The notes under the pieces are model-generated. The model had not been told where the DNA came from. It worked only from the letters and a program-made list of their open reading frames with translations, and searched no databases. This document shows positions 1 through 11,022 of a stretch of DNA of 64,000 nt, piece after piece. Position 1 is the first letter of the stretch, and every line of letters starts with the position of its first letter. Position numbers and translations under genes: made by a program. The stretch comes from Mesostigma viride (lineage: Eukaryota > Streptophyta > Mesostigmatophyceae > Mesostigmatales > Mesostigmataceae). The stretch spans positions 2,447,888 to 2,511,887 of the forward strand of contig RPFO01000253.1 in NCBI GenBank assembly GCA_009746045.1. The letters run 5' to 3'.

Positions 1-519
1 GAGGCCCTGGCCTCACAGGTCCCAAAGATAGCGGAGCAGACGGCCACCGTCGCATCCCAGCCACCCCGGCTGGATGCTGGTGACCTCCCGCCCCTCTCCT
101 ATGCGGACCTGCTGCGGACAGCGACCGCCTCGACCACCGACGCCATCGCTACGAAACTCCAGGAGTTTGAAGAACTTCGCCAGGCTCAACAACGGTAGGC
201 CACCGACCGCGCCCGCCGCGACTGCCGGGTGGTGCTGCGTCGTTTCCCACAGATTCTCTTCAAGCCAGGTGAGGTCCGTCAACCTCCCTTGCCGACGAGC
301 TTAAGGACCAGATCCTTACCCTCATGGGCCTGGTAGGTGAGGTAGAACTGCGTGGGCCGGTGCCACCGCCTTCCCCACTCACGGGACAAGGCGGCTCCCC
401 CACCACCAGTCCTGCTCACCTTCCCCTCCCGTGAGCTAGACAAGCATCGGTTCCTCTCTCGTCGCAAGCGGTTGCACGACCTCACCTGGACGCTGGACAA
501 CGACCTGACCCCCGCCCGG

Positions 520-557
<38 letters not shown>

Positions 558-1110
558 GTGACCTGTGGCCTGAATACCTCCGCCACAAGCAGGACCCCCA
601 GAAGCCCAAGGTGTACTGGAGGGGCGGGGACCTGATGATCATGCAACCACAAGATGTGGACGCCCCCATGCAGCGGGCTAGAATAGCTTGTAGCCCTATA
701 GCTTGTATCCATTGGTAGTCACTGCCGCTATGGCAGCCATGCTTAGTAGAATGTTTGCCTAGCTGTGCCACCATAGCTAGTCACGTGGCACCGCTAACGC
801 ACGGTACACAACCAGCCATAGCCTTAGCTTAGTCCTTGTACAGCCACATGTGCTACGTCCTGGCTACGATCAGATTACTTGCCCACGCTCCTTGTTATGC
901 CATATGCTCACATGGGTCTTATTGCACCCACAGATTGCCGGATCATTAGCGTGTCCGTTTAGCTAGCGTGCCCGAATGCAGCTGTGGCATGCCTTAGGCA
1001 TGAAGGAGACTGGGGGTCTCTGCCCTTTCTCGATCCTGTTGTGCTACACGCACTTCGGTGCTCCGTGACTCCCCAACGGGAGCACGTGTTTAACTAATTA
1101 ATTAATTAAT
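1..1110 (+). mobile_element. ORF1-only LINE-like copy, type B, cut by window edge
   Basis: The left part (about 1-650) translates, over several frames, into the C-terminal half of the type B ORF1 protein also seen at 29943-31319 on the minus strand. A coiled-coil-like stretch is followed by a domain with KRLHDLTWTLDNDLTPA and a tail reading PKVYWRGGDLMI. Frame breaks include a TAG at about 196 and an expanded CAG/GCA run at 523-555, in the place where the sister copy reads AQQQQRR. About 450 bp of 3' UTR follow, ending in the hairpin CTCCCCAACGGGAG and a TTAA-repeat tail at 1093-1110. No reverse transcriptase is present. The 5' end lies outside the window. It is a dead copy; an RNA-binding role of the protein is inferred from LINE ORF1 proteins in general. 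Confidence 0.7.
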
Positions 1111-1290
1111 GGCTTCTCGACAGACAGTGACTCTCTGCATAGGCAGAGCTTGGCTAAATTCTTAATTTATGCATCATCCATGGGTCCGAGTCCCACTATA
1201 GGCAGGGCATGGCTGAATTCTTAATTAAGGCATCATCCATTAATTAATTAATTAATTAGGAACATAACTCCGTTGGGAGTATATATGTAG
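1111..1290 (-). mobile_element. 3'-UTR relic of a type A LINE-like element
   Basis: 1111-1235 resembles the type A 3' UTR at 10823-10940. The TTAA tail and hairpin sequence (GGAACATAACTCCGTTGGGAG) at 1241-1280 start a second minus-strand type A 3' end. That second piece is interrupted after ATATATGTAG at 1290 by the Utopia-like LINE and resumes at 6961. There is no coding sequence. Confidence 0.6.
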
Positions 1291-1552
1291 CAACGTGCGG
1301 TTTGAGGCAGGGGAAAACATGCGTGGACGATAGGAATTATAGCACCGGCGGGCTTCAAAGTGCCGGACGGCAGGCGGTACCACCATTCCGTGGCAGCTTG
1401 GCCCAGTTTGCTACCGGCTGGCACACGTTTTCAGTGAATTTTGGGCTCCAGATTTAAATGCAACGTGCGGTTTGAGGCAGGGGAAAACATGCGTGGACGA
1501 TAGGAATTATAGCACCGGCGGGCTTCAAAGTGCCGGACGGCAGGCGGTACCG
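1291..1552 (+). repeat. Tandem duplication in the LINE 5' UTR
   Basis: About 91 bp starting CAACGTGCGGTTTGAGG occurs at 1291 and again at 1461, a period of 170 bp. The first unit carries about 79 extra bases before the second begins. Tandem 5'-UTR monomers are known promoters in mammalian L1; a promoter role here is inference. Confidence 0.75.
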
Positions 1553-1660
1553 CGACCGCAGCGCGTTGGGGGGCTGCCGCCCCCCAAACCCCCCGCGTGG
1601 GGGGCTCCGCCCCCCACACCCCCCCGGCCCCCCCCTCGGTGGCTGCCACGCCTGCCCTGA

Positions 1661-4600
1661 TTGTTCATGGACGACCCACGACCCCCTTCGCCCAACGGCT
1701 CCCCCGCTCCCCGGTTGGCGCCTCGGCGGTCCTCTCGGCTTGCGGCCCTTCTTGCGGAGGTGGGCGACCCGGCTGCGGGGGGCTCGGGCGCCCCGGTCTC
1801 CCCCTCCTTGGTCTGCGAGGTCTGCCGGAGCGGGCACCGCGGGCACCACATGTTAGTTTGTGATGCTTGCAATTCCGGGTGGCACTTGCAGTGTCTTACT
1901 CCCCGGCTCTACCGGGTCCCGCCGGGCTCCTGGACGTGCCCGCGCTGTCCCCCCCGGCGGGCCCCCGGGCTGCCCTCCCCGCTGGGTGCTCCGGCCCCCT
2001 GCCCCGTGTGCCCCCCTGCCGAGGCCCTCGGGGCGGGCCGTGGCCTGCCCGATGGGGCCGCCGTTGCTCGGGCCCTGGCGCCCTCGGCCCCGGGGCCCCA
2101 CCCGTCGCCTGGCCCCGCCGACGGGGGCGCGGCGCTGTCGCCTGGGCTGGGCCCGGCCGACCCCCGGCGGGCCTGGCGACCCCGGCGCCCGCCCCCGGCC
2201 CCTCGCTCCCCGACGCTCTGGCCTCCCTTCCCCCGGCCGCGGTTGGCCACCCAGCCGCCACCCCCGTCCTTGCCGCGTGGGACGGCGGCCCCCGGGCCCA
2301 CGCGTTCACCTCGTGGCCGCCCTCGCACATTGTCGGCGTGGTGGGCCGCGCCACCTTTTCTTGGGCGTACTGCCCTTTGTTGCTGGACGCGGTCGGGCTC
2401 CAGGCCGCCTTCCCCTCGCTCCCTAGGCCCCCGGCCTTCCTGGCCCTAGTTGCGCAGGTGCGGGCGACATTTCTTTCCGCCGCCCCCCGGTGACGGCCTC
2501 GACTCTTTGGGGGTATGTCTTGGAAGGATATCACGCCGGCTGCCGGCTGCCGTGGCATCTCCCGGCCGCCCGGCAGGAAGAGCTGCTTTCCCTGGACGAG
2601 CGGGTGGGTCAGGAGGTGGTCGAGTTCGTCACGGCGGTGGCTCGAGACGCACAGGTCTCGGTGCGGGCGGCCTACCTCGCGGGCGGCGCCGACCTGGGCC
2701 TCATGTCCCCGCGGCAGCTTCGCCTCTTCTTGGACGCCCAGGCCCCGCCTCCCGGCCCGGTTGCCAGTGGGGGCTTTCTCATCACCTCCCTCAGCCTGGC
2801 GCAGGCCGCCATGCTGCGTGTGGAGTTCGGGGCCCCCATCGCGGTTCAGGGCGGCCAGGCCATCTTGGTGGACTCGGCCGGGCGCGCCCAGCCCCTAACC
2901 GCGGGGACGCCTGTTTCTGCCTTCCTCCACGACATCCTGGAGTTGGCAGGCATCCCGCACGAATGGCACCCCGCGGCTGACCAACCGGTCGGCATCCTCT
3001 CGCGCGCCCAGATTGCCTCTCCCGGGTTGCTGGGAGGCCGGCTGGGACCCGCCCCCCCTCATGTCCGGTCCCTTCTGGAGGGGGACGACCCCGAGTCGGG
3101 CTCCTGTGCCATCTGCCTTGAGCCCTTCCGGCCGGGGGATGGCTTGTGTCGCCTGCCCGCGTGCGGCCACACATTCCATCAAGCGTGCATCGCGCGCAGC
3201 TTGCTCCACTCCGTGCCGCGCTGCCCGTTGTGCCGGGCTGTTGTGCCGCCCCCTGGGACTGCGCTTCCTCTCGGCCCGCCCCCGGTCTCGCTGGGTCCCC
3301 TGCCGGGTCCCCACCGGGCCCCGGGGCCAGCTGCCTCCCCGACCCCTCGGCCGCCGCCCCCGGCCTCGTTGCCGGGGCCTGGGGTGGTCGCGGGCGCGCT
3401 GGCGAGTCCCCCTGGGAGGGGCGCCGGCGTTCTCGATCCCCCTCCGCTGGGGGTCTCCCCGGTGGGCACTGCCTCCTCCGTGGCCCCGGCGGGCCTGCCG
3501 GGCGCTGGTCGGGTCGTGGTGCGCGCGCCTGCCGGCCCGGCTGGGGAGACGCCGCAGGCCCCACGTCCTGCCTTTGCTGGCGCCGCTCCCCGCCACTCAG
3601 CGCCCGCCGACGGCCTTCACCGGTGTGCCGTGCTGCTTCCCACGGGGTCCCCGTGTGCGGTGTGTTCCACAACCGTAACCTCCTCTGCCAGCACCTTCGC
3701 GCTGTGCACCCCGATCTCGGCGCGGCGGATCTGCAGGCCATGAGCTGTTACCGGTGCCCGGAAGCTCACTGCCAGCGGGTGTACTCCATTCACGGGCGCG
3801 CTCAGCACGCGCGCGCCTGTGTTGCTCAACGGCCCCTCAACCGGCCAGCAGTCCCGGCCCCCTCCCCCCCTCCCGCCTCGGCTCCCACCGGCTCCCAGCC
3901 CCCGCCGCCCGACTACTCGGCCAGTTGGCGTTGGCTTGACACGGTTCCCTGGGATGCATGCGCCATCAACCCGACGTCTACCCTGACCGACCTCCCCCAC
4001 CGCGCGCGTAGCCTTTTCGCGCAATGTGCAATCGTTTCTCTCCGGCGCATGCACGCCGCTCCGGACGACCCGCTGGGCTTTAAACTGCACATGGTGACCC
4101 CCCGCCTGCTCCTCACCCCTCTCGGGCGTGGTGTGCGCGGCCTCCAGGGTGCGGTTATTGCCCGTTGCCGACGCTTTCTGCAGGGGGACTGGGAGGGGCT
4201 GTTTGGCGTGCCGCCCCCGCGCACGGCCCGGCTGTCGGGGGAGGTCAACTTCGAGCGGGTGGCCGCCGACGTCATCCGCCTCGTCCGCGAGGGGCAGCTC
4301 AGCCGGGCCATGACCCGCTTGGAAATGGCCAAGCTGCCCCCGCCAATGCGGCTACCCTGGCGGCCTTGGAGGCTCTTCACCCTGCGGAGCCCGGATTCCA
4401 GCTGCCCGTGCCGGACCCCCTGCCGGCCCCCCTCCGGCTGGACCGCGACTGCTTCCTGGAGGTGATGCGTGCGGTCCCGCGGGCTTCCTCTACCGGGCCG
4501 TCGGGCTGGCGCTACGAGCACTTGGAGGTCCTGGTGGGGCATGGGGGCGAGGACATTCTCTTTGACACCCTCATTGACCTGGCGGCTGGTCGCGTTCCTC

Positions 4601-4728
4601 CCGCTGCGCGCGAGTGGTTAGCGGGCGCTCGCCTCCTCGCTCTGCTCAAGGGTGTCTTGCCCCCCCCGAGGGCAAGGTGCGCCCGATCGCCTGCGGTGAG
4701 GTGCTCCGCAAGCTCGTGGGCAAAGTGA
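1661..4728 (+). pseudogene. PHD-RING-C2H2 N-terminal part of the Utopia-like LINE protein
   Basis: The reading frame changes about five times (near 2000, 2480, 3600, 4340 and 4660), so this copy cannot make one protein. Frame 2 from 1661 carries a textbook PHD finger starting CEVCRSGH, then CDACNSGWHLQC, then CPRC (1812-1960). After a Pro/Gly-rich linker, the frame at 2490-3743 has a RING-H2 finger from CAICLEPF through CGHTFHQAC to CPLC (3106-3230). The next frame has Cys/His pairs of C2H2 type around 3650-3830, then helical sequence leading into the RT (FERVAADVIRLVREG). The second copy at 38494-41287 keeps the frame across 4340 and 4660, which shows that those two breaks are private to this copy. 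PHD fingers usually read histone tails and RING fingers usually bind E2 enzymes; both roles here are inferred. Confidence 0.75.
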
Positions 4729-6827
4729 TCTGCCGCCAAAAGGCGCCCGAGCTCCGTGCCTTTTTCTGCCCGCCCCTCGCAGCGGGTGAGACCTCGGTGG
4801 CGGCCCAGCTGGGGGTGACGACTCCAGGCGGGGCGGATATCCTCATCCATTCGGTGCAGGCCTACCTCGAGGCCCACCCCACCCACGCTGTCGTCAAGGT
4901 CGACTGCCACAACGCGTTCAACAGTCTGTCCCGCGCCAGCATGTTTGCGGCCGTCATGGAGTCCTTCGAGGACTTGTACGCTTGGACAGCCGTGTGCTAC
5001 GGCCAGCCCGGCCAACTGGTTCACATCATGGAGGACGGCACTCGCGGCGGCCTGCTGTCGCGGTCGGGCACCCAGCAAGGGGACCCCCTGGGACCCCTGT
5101 ACTTTGCCGCCCCCCTCCAGGGTTGCCTCCAAGCGGTCCATGCTGCCCACCCGGCGGTCGCTATTCAGGCCTACTTGGATGATATCTACCTTCTGGGCCC
5201 TGTGCCGGACACCACCGCGGCTCTGCTGGCACTGCAGACCGCGGTGGCCGACATCAACCTCCAGTTGACCCTTGCCAAGTGCGCGGTGTACTCGCCCCAA
5301 GGTGATTGCTCCGGCTTTCCGCCCCAGCTCTTGGGCCGGGACGAGCGCCTCCATGGGTTGGATGTCCTCGGCGTTCCGGTTGGCGACCCCGCGTTTGTCA
5401 TCGATGCTCTGCGGGCCGCCCTCGAGGCACGCACTGAGGTACTGCCCTTGATTGCGCGCCTTCATGATTCGCAGACCAAGGGTCTGCTTCTGTGGTTTTG
5501 CGCTCACCCTCGCGTCGTTCACTGGCTCCGGGGCGCTCTTCCGGCTCAGGTCCGGCTGGCCGCCGAGGGCCACGACGAACGCATCCAGTCGGCCTTGGCG
5601 CAGCTGGTCCCGGGCCCCGACCTCCCGCCACATGCTATTCGCATTGCCTCCCTGCCTGCACGGATGGGTGGCTGCGGTCTGACTCGTGCCGCCCGGCTGG
5701 CCCCAGCAGCATTTTTGGGCTCCGTCGCTCAGTCGTGGGCGGAAAGCTGCCGGCTCCTGCCCCTTTTGGCAACGGCAGCGCCTGACCTCCTGGACCCCAG
5801 CAGCCCTTTGCCCTTCGTCACCGCCATCCAGGAGGCCTATGCTGAGATCCAGCAGGCCTGTTCTCCCGTCCGTGCCGCTCAGGCGGTACAGCGCCACCTC
5901 CCTCGCGGCACTCCCTCGGTCGCCTCCGTTCAATCTCCCGCCGCATTCCCTGCTCGCGTCATCGATAAACACCAGAAAACCTACGCGGGTATTCTGCACA
6001 CGGCTGATTGGATTGCTCTTTTCGCGGACCTCAACGCCCAGGGACGTGCGTGGCTGTTCTCGCTTTCCTTGCGGAGTGTGGGCTCGGCGTACCTTCGTGC
6101 TCTTCCCATGGCCCCCCCATTCGCCTTGGCTCCCAGCCACTACTCGGTGGCGCTCCGGCACCAGCTATTTGCCCCGCAGCCTCTTGTTCCGGCCGGGCGG
6201 CCTTGTGGTAGCTGTGGGCAGCCGCTGGATCCCACGGGGACTCACTACCTTGCCTGCATGGGGGGCCAACAGAATCAGAATTGGTATTTGTATTTGCACA
6301 CTGTCCTCCTGACGGTGGTGCTCGCCATGATTCGGTCGGTTTTCCCCCACGCGAACATCCGGTCCGAGGATGCGGATGGCGCTGCCTTCTATTCCCCCAA
6401 CCACCGGCCTGACATCGTGGTGCTGGACTTTGAGGGGGGTGGCCGGCATCTGCTTATTGACGTTTCGGTGGCGCGGCCCTTGGCTCTTAGCCACGTGGCT
6501 GGGGCCTCCCTCACGGCAGGTTACACGGCGGACCGGGCGGAGCGGGCCAAGCTCCTGGCCTACGGCGACGTCGGGCACCATCGTGTGGTGCCCTTTGTCC
6601 TGGAGGAGTTTGGGGCCATGGGGCCCCTGACCTCCGCCTTCTTCAAGGAGTGTTGCGGCCGGCTCCGGGAGGACTGGCTGGACCTGGAGGGCCAGCGGGC
6701 CCCATGGTCGGCGCGGACCTGGACGTCATATTGGCGTCAGCGCTTGTCGGTGGCGCTGACTCGGGCCATGGCTGACATCATGCTCCGCCGTACGCGGGCT
6801 GATTTTGCGGTGCAGCAGGGCTATTAG
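4668..6827 (+). CDS. Reverse transcriptase and C-terminal endonuclease of the Utopia-like LINE
   Basis: An open frame covers most of the RT and the whole C terminus (about 720 residues). RT motifs in order: GKVRPIACGEVLRK, VVKVDCHNAFNSLSR (first catalytic Asp), a G-T-QQGDPLGPL block, and the AYLDDIYL box at about 5170-5190 with the catalytic YLDD. Toward the C terminus a Cys/His motif (CGSCGQPLDPTGTHYLAC, about 6203-6257) precedes RPDIVVLDF...LLIDVSV (6400-6470), which fits the PD-(D/E)XK fold of restriction-like LINE endonucleases. The stop is TAG at 6825. No ATG belongs to this frame; the true start lies upstream across frameshifts. It would nick the target and copy element RNA by target-primed reverse transcription. 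Confidence 0.85.
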   Translation, partial: EGKVRPIACGEVLRKLVGKVICRQKAPELRAFFCPPLAAGETSVAAQLGVTTPGGADILIHSVQAYLEAHPTHAVVKVDCHNAFNSLSRASMFAAVMESFEDLYAWTAVCYGQPGQLVHIMEDGTRGGLLSRSGTQQGDPLGPLYFAAPLQGCLQAVHAAHPAVAIQAYLDDIYLLGPVPDTTAALLALQTAVADINLQLTLAKCAVYSPQGDCSGFPPQLLGRDERLHGLDVLGVPVGDPAFVIDALRAALEARTEVLPLIARLHDSQTKGLLLWFCAHPRVVHWLRGALPAQVRLAAEGHDERIQSALAQLVPGPDLPPHAIRIASLPARMGGCGLTRAARLAPAAFLGSVAQSWAESCRLLPLLATAAPDLLDPSSPLPFVTAIQEAYAEIQQACSPVRAAQAVQRHLPRGTPSVASVQSPAAFPARVIDKHQKTYAGILHTADWIALFADLNAQGRAWLFSLSLRSVGSAYLRALPMAPPFALAPSHYSVALRHQLFAPQPLVPAGRPCGSCGQPLDPTGTHYLACMGGQQNQNWYLYLHTVLLTVVLAMIRSVFPHANIRSEDADGAAFYSPNHRPDIVVLDFEGGGRHLLIDVSVARPLALSHVAGASLTAGYTADRAERAKLLAYGDVGHHRVVPFVLEEFGAMGPLTSAFFKECCGRLREDWLDLEGQRAPWSARTWTSYWRQRLSVALTRAMADIMLRRTRADFAVQQGY

Positions 6828-6960
6828 GTTCCTCCCGTTAGGCGTTTCCATTGGTCTTATCGTAGTATAGAGCTTTGACATGGCTCTGTATATAGGTTTA
6901 TAGCTGGGCGTTTCCTTTGGTTTGAGTGATTTCACTCTGCTGTAAGTAATTATATTTTTA

Positions 6961-7200
6961 ATATATGTAGCACATAGCCCAGAGAAGGGGCATATGGCCT
7001 ATCATACATTCTAAGCTACTTCCTGCAAGGGTGGGAATGTAAAGGACCCTTGCTCTAGGTGCACCAGGGCACTTGCATCCCCATGATCTTCAAGCTATGC
7101 CCAGCGAAGTGGGAGCCTGTCATCACTGAGTGGGGGGGAAGATCAGCATAGCTATACAAAAAGCTAGGGCATGGCATCTCAGCAGAGAGTGACTCCCTGC
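6961..7200 (-). mobile_element. Continuation of the interrupted type A 3' UTR
   Basis: This continues the type A 3' UTR broken at 1290 (…GTAGCACATAGCCCAGAGAAGG…). It stops where the TTGAA-repeat tail of the next type A copy begins at about 7201. It is a 5'-truncated copy of under 300 bp once the LINE is removed. Confidence 0.65.
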
Positions 7201-8725
7201 ATTGAATTGAATTGAATTGTAACATAACTCCGTGGGGAGTATATGTGGCACATAGCCCAGAGAAGGGGCATATGGCCTATCATACATTCTAAGAAGCTAC
7301 TTCCTGCAAGGGTGGGAATGTAAACAACACTTGCTCTAGGTGCACTAGACTAGGGCACCTGCACCACCCAGAGTTTCAGGCAACACCCAGCTAAGGGGAG
7401 CCTGTCATAGGTGGGGAAGATCAGCACAGCTATACAAGAGCTAGGGCATGGCTTCTCAGCAGGGAGTGACTCCCTGCATGGGCACGGCATAATTAAATAA
7501 AGCTAGGCATCATCTGGAGGGTGGCTCATCATAGGCACACATGTACTGATGTACATGACTAAAAAGGCTAGGCCTCAGCTGGTATAGTGCCTGTAGTAGG
7601 CGGGCATGTACAAGGCCACTGTCTAACTATTCTACACTACTGCTGTATTCCCCTAGGCTGGGGCTTCTGGGGTCGCTGGGGCCGCGGGGGTCGAGGGGGT
7701 CGCGTGCTGAGGGCTTGTGGCCGACGTAGATGGCCGCCCCCTTTCAGTACACCGGCTGGCCCGCCTTGGTCCGGCTGCCGGAGCTGGAGGTAGGTCGGCC
7801 ATAGCTCCCGTCGCCGTTGTTGCTGCGCCATGCAGGGTCAAGTCGTCGACCACGGTGAAGGGAGTCTTCTCGAGCCGCTTGCGGCGTCAGAGAAACGAAA
7901 TCTTGTCCGCTGGGCTCTCCTCAAAGATGAGAAGAAGCGGAGGCGCCCCTGCCTTATAATTACCCCGCGCGCGGGGGAGGCGGTGGGCGGTCAGCTTAAT
8001 CTCACCAAGAAGGCCCATGCGTGCAAGGATTTTGCTCTCAAACGCATGTGCAAGCTTCTCGGAATTCTCACCTTCCTCCATGTCGAAGTTCTTGAGTATG
8101 GCGTTGAGGCTGCGCTTGGCGAGCTCGGCCTCCTCGCGGAGGTCAAGCGTCTGCCGCTGGAGCTGGGCTGCGACGGCGGAGGTGGTGGAGGTGGTATGTT
8201 GCTTGAGCATGTCCGCCCAGGTTGTGATGGGAGGAGCCATCGCCGGCCAGGCCAGCAGGGGCTGGCCGGCTTGGCGGCAATTTCCTTCACCGCCTGGGCT
8301 TTGAGGCCTGCGGTGTTTTGCAGGACCTCGATGGCGATTGCATTGTCTTTAAGGCGCTGGTCAATGTCGAGGAGCTGGGCTTTGATGTCGGCGGTGGAGG
8401 TGGAGGTGGCGGTGGAGGTGGAGGCGACGGCGGTGGAAATGTGAGGAAGTTCAGCAGTCAGCGTGCCGCCGATTGCTGCTACGTCGGCAGCAAGGGGGGT
8501 CACGTGCTGCTGAAAGGCTTCCGTGAGGATGGAACGGAATGTGGCTGCGGAGATGGTGGGGGACCAGATCTCGCCGTCAGACTTAGAACTGGAGGAGTGA
8601 GCAGAGAATCAGATGCTGAAGGTCAGGCCGGTTGTAGTGCATGGAGGCCCGTCAGCAGCAGATCTCGGCATTGAAGCCTGCGGCCATCTTCTGGCTCGAG
8701 AAGGCGATTGATGCTGTGAGGCCTC
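7201..8725 (-). mobile_element. Type A ORF1-only LINE-like copy, 5'-truncated
   Basis: On the minus strand the element ends in the hairpin region and (AATTC)n tail at 7200-7225. The ORF1 remnant lies at about 7637-8590 in shifted frames: an Ala/Ser/Thr-rich coiled-coil-like segment, then LPRARG, then a domain with the QQRRRELWPTYLQL-type motif. Compared with the copy at 11023-12393, the protein lacks its N-terminal third, so this is a typical 5' truncation. No RT sequence is associated. The 3' UTR (7226-7636) contains the recurrent GTGCACTAG/GGGCACC segment common to the family. Confidence 0.65.
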
Positions 8726-9074
8726 CACCAGAAGCTATAGGCATCATCTGGACGGGGTGGCGCATCATAGGCACACATATACATGATTAAATAAAAGCGC
8801 GTGGCTTAGCTGGGATAGTGTTAATAGTGCCTGTAGTAGGCGTACATGTACATGGCCACGGTCTAGGCTTAATATTCTACACTACTGCTGTAATAATTCC
8901 CCTAAGCTGGGGCGTCTGGAGTCGTTGGGGCCGCAGGGGTCGCCTGCCAGGGCTTGTGGCCGACGTAGATGGCCGCCCCCTTCCAGTACACCGGCTGCCC
9001 CGCCTTGGTCTGCCGGAGCTGGAGGTAGGTCGGCCATAGCTCCCGTCGCCGTTGTTGCTGCGCCAGGGTCAAGT
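8726..9074 (-). mobile_element. Short type A fragment
   Basis: It begins with the family 3' UTR (AGGCATCATCTGGA…) and includes the last ~45 codons of ORF1 (minus frame with REL/ELWPTYLQLRQT and the KGAAIYVGHKPW-type tail). It breaks off at about 9074, where another 3' UTR (CATCATCCATGGAGG) starts. It has no tail of its own left and is non-coding. Confidence 0.55.
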
Positions 9075-10581
9075 CGCATCATCCATGGAGGGCCATTATG
9101 GGCGCACATGCGCGTAGGCCACGTGCTAGGCTAAGCCTTACTATAATCTACACTACAGTACTGCTATATTCCCTAGACTGGGGTTGCTGGAGTGGCAGGG
9201 GGTGCCTCAGTGTCAGGGCAGTTGTGGTCGATGTGGATGACCTCCCCCCTCCAGTATACCGGTTTCCCCCCTGCGCTCTGCCGGAGCTGGAGGTAGGTGA
9301 CGGCCATATGAGCTCCCGTCGCCGTTGTTGCTGGGCCAGGGTCAAGTCATCGTCCAGCGTGAAGCAAGTCCTCGAGAGCTTCTCGCGGCATTTAAGGAAC
9401 GGCAGCTTATCCGCCATGTACTTAAAGGTGAGGAGCACGGGGGCCGGGCCAGCCTTAATTACCCCGCGCGCGGGGAAGGCGGGCAGCCGACATCCGCAGC
9501 TCACCAGTGAGTTGCATGGGGGCAATAATGTCGCGCTCTGGACAATGCCGTGAGAAGAGTCGCCGAGGTCTCATCTGCCGGCTGGTCGAAGTGCTTGACG
9601 ATGACATTGTGGCTGCGCTGGGTGCGGTCGGCCTCCTCACGGACGTCGATCGAGGGCTTGTTGCTTGAGCTGTGCCGCGATGGTGGAGATGGTCATGGAG
9701 GTGGTGTGGTGCTTGAGCAGGTCCGCCCAGGTCTGGGTGGGAGGAGCATCGCTGGCCGGGCCAGCAGATGCCGGCTGGGCAGCGATGTCCTTCACCGCAT
9801 GGGCGGTGATGCCTGCGGTGTTTTGCAAGCGCTCTTGAAAGGGCGGTGGCGGTGGCGGTGGCGGTGGAGGCGCTGGTCGATGTCGTGGAGCTGGGTTTTG
9901 ATGTCGGCGGTGGAGGTGGAGGCGGGCAGTGGAGGTGGAGGCGAGGAGGGTGGAGGTGGAGGTGACGGTAGGGGAAATGTGAGGGAGCTCAGTAGCCAGC
10001 CTGCCTCCCATTGCTGCCACATCTGCGGCAAAGGGGGTCACGTGCTGCTGGAGGGCCTCCGTAAAGATGGAGCGGAGTGTAGGTGCGGAGATGGATGGAG
10101 CCCAGATCTCGCCGTCAGACTTCGTGAGGAGGGAGCAGAGAATCAGGTGCTGAAGGTCGGGCCGGTTGTAGTGGAGGCCCGTCAGCAGCAGATCTCGGCT
10201 TTGAAACCTGCGGCCATCTGGCTCGAGAAGACAGTTGATGCTGTGAAGGTGGAGGCACAGTTCAAGGAGCGAGGCGTAATCCCCGTAGAAAATGCACTCC
10301 AGAGCAGTGCACGGGGCAATGTTGTACCAGTCGTAATCATTGACATTGAAGGTTTTGAGCTTGAAACACAGTTCGCGGACCGCGGATGGGCCACTGCGTT
10401 TGGTTTCGGGCGATGCCGATGGCGAGGCCGCGGGAGCAGCCGAGTGAACCAGTAACGCTTGGCTAGGGTCACCGCTGCCTGGGAGGCTGGGGGGCGGAAC
10501 TGCAGCCGGGGCTGCAGGTGTATTTGCTTGGCTCATTGCAGCCTCCAAACTGCGATTCGCCGAGTTGCGTTTGCTTGCCAT
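9075..10581 (-). mobile_element. Type A ORF1-only copy with ORF1 start codon at its 5' edge
   Basis: The minus-strand ORF1 begins ATGGCAAGCAAACGC at 10581 and reads MASKRNSANRSLEAA…, with SASPETKRSGPS, DYDWYNIAPC and DGEIWAPSISAPTLRS as family landmarks. It continues to about 9637, then shifts frame and finishes near 9148 with the CTD-like domain. Its upstream edge is abrupt: the base before the ATG already belongs to the (AATTC)n tail of the neighbouring element at 10582. The protein looks like a LINE ORF1 (coiled coil, then a basic RNA-binding-like C-terminal domain) but I cannot name the family. Frameshifts make it non-functional. Confidence 0.7.
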
Positions 10582-11022
10582 TGAATTGAATTGAATTGAA
10601 TTGTAACATAACTCCGTTGGGAGTATATGTAGCACATAGCCCAGAGAAGGGGCATATGGCCTATCATACATTCTAAGCTACTTCCTGCAAGGGTGGGAAT
10701 GTAAACAACACTTGCTCTAGGTGCACTAGGGCACCTGCACCCTCATGATCTTCACACTATGCCCAGCTAAGGGGGAGTATGTCATGTGGGGGAAGATCAT
10801 CATGGCTATACAAGAGCTAGGGCATGGCTTCTCGACAGAGAGCATCTCTCTGCACTGCGTAGCATGGCTAAATTCTTAATGCAACATCCATGGGGGTCCC
10901 TTTATAGGCAGGGCTTGGCTAAATTCTGTAGACAACATCCATGGGGGCCATTATGGGCGCACATGCGCGTGGGCCACATGCTAGGCTAAGCCTGACTAAT
11001 CTACACTACTGGTATGAATTCC

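Larger units (their letters stand above)
1291..6960 (+). mobile_element. Utopia-like non-LTR retrotransposon, full length
   Basis: A 5.67 kb LINE bounded by a 10-bp direct repeat ATATATGTAG (1281-1290 and 6961-6970), which I read as the target-site duplication. Outside it the sequence is the uninterrupted type A 3' UTR known from other copies (GGGAGTATATGTAGCACATAG), so the empty site can be reconstructed. Contents in order: a duplicated 5' UTR segment, a long ORF with PHD, RING and C2H2 fingers, reverse transcriptase, and a C-terminal PD-(D/E)XK-like endonuclease with a CCHC-like motif before it, then a short AT-rich 3' end without a poly(A) tail. RT followed by a C-terminal restriction-like endonuclease is the arrangement of early-branching LINE clades. 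I call it Utopia-like from domain order only; NeSL- or R2-related clades are alternatives. Confidence 0.8.

Noticed and set aside
1454-2558. Several long minus-strand frames opposite the PHD region
   Set aside because: Pro/Gly/Arg-rich products typical of antisense GC-rich DNA; the PHD finger is on the plus strand.
4512-6161. 549-codon open frame antisense to the Utopia-like RT, and its counterpart at 39509-40606 on the plus strand
   Set aside because: It is the shadow of a GC-rich coding frame. The sense strand has all RT motifs; the antisense reading has none and is repeated only because the LINE is.
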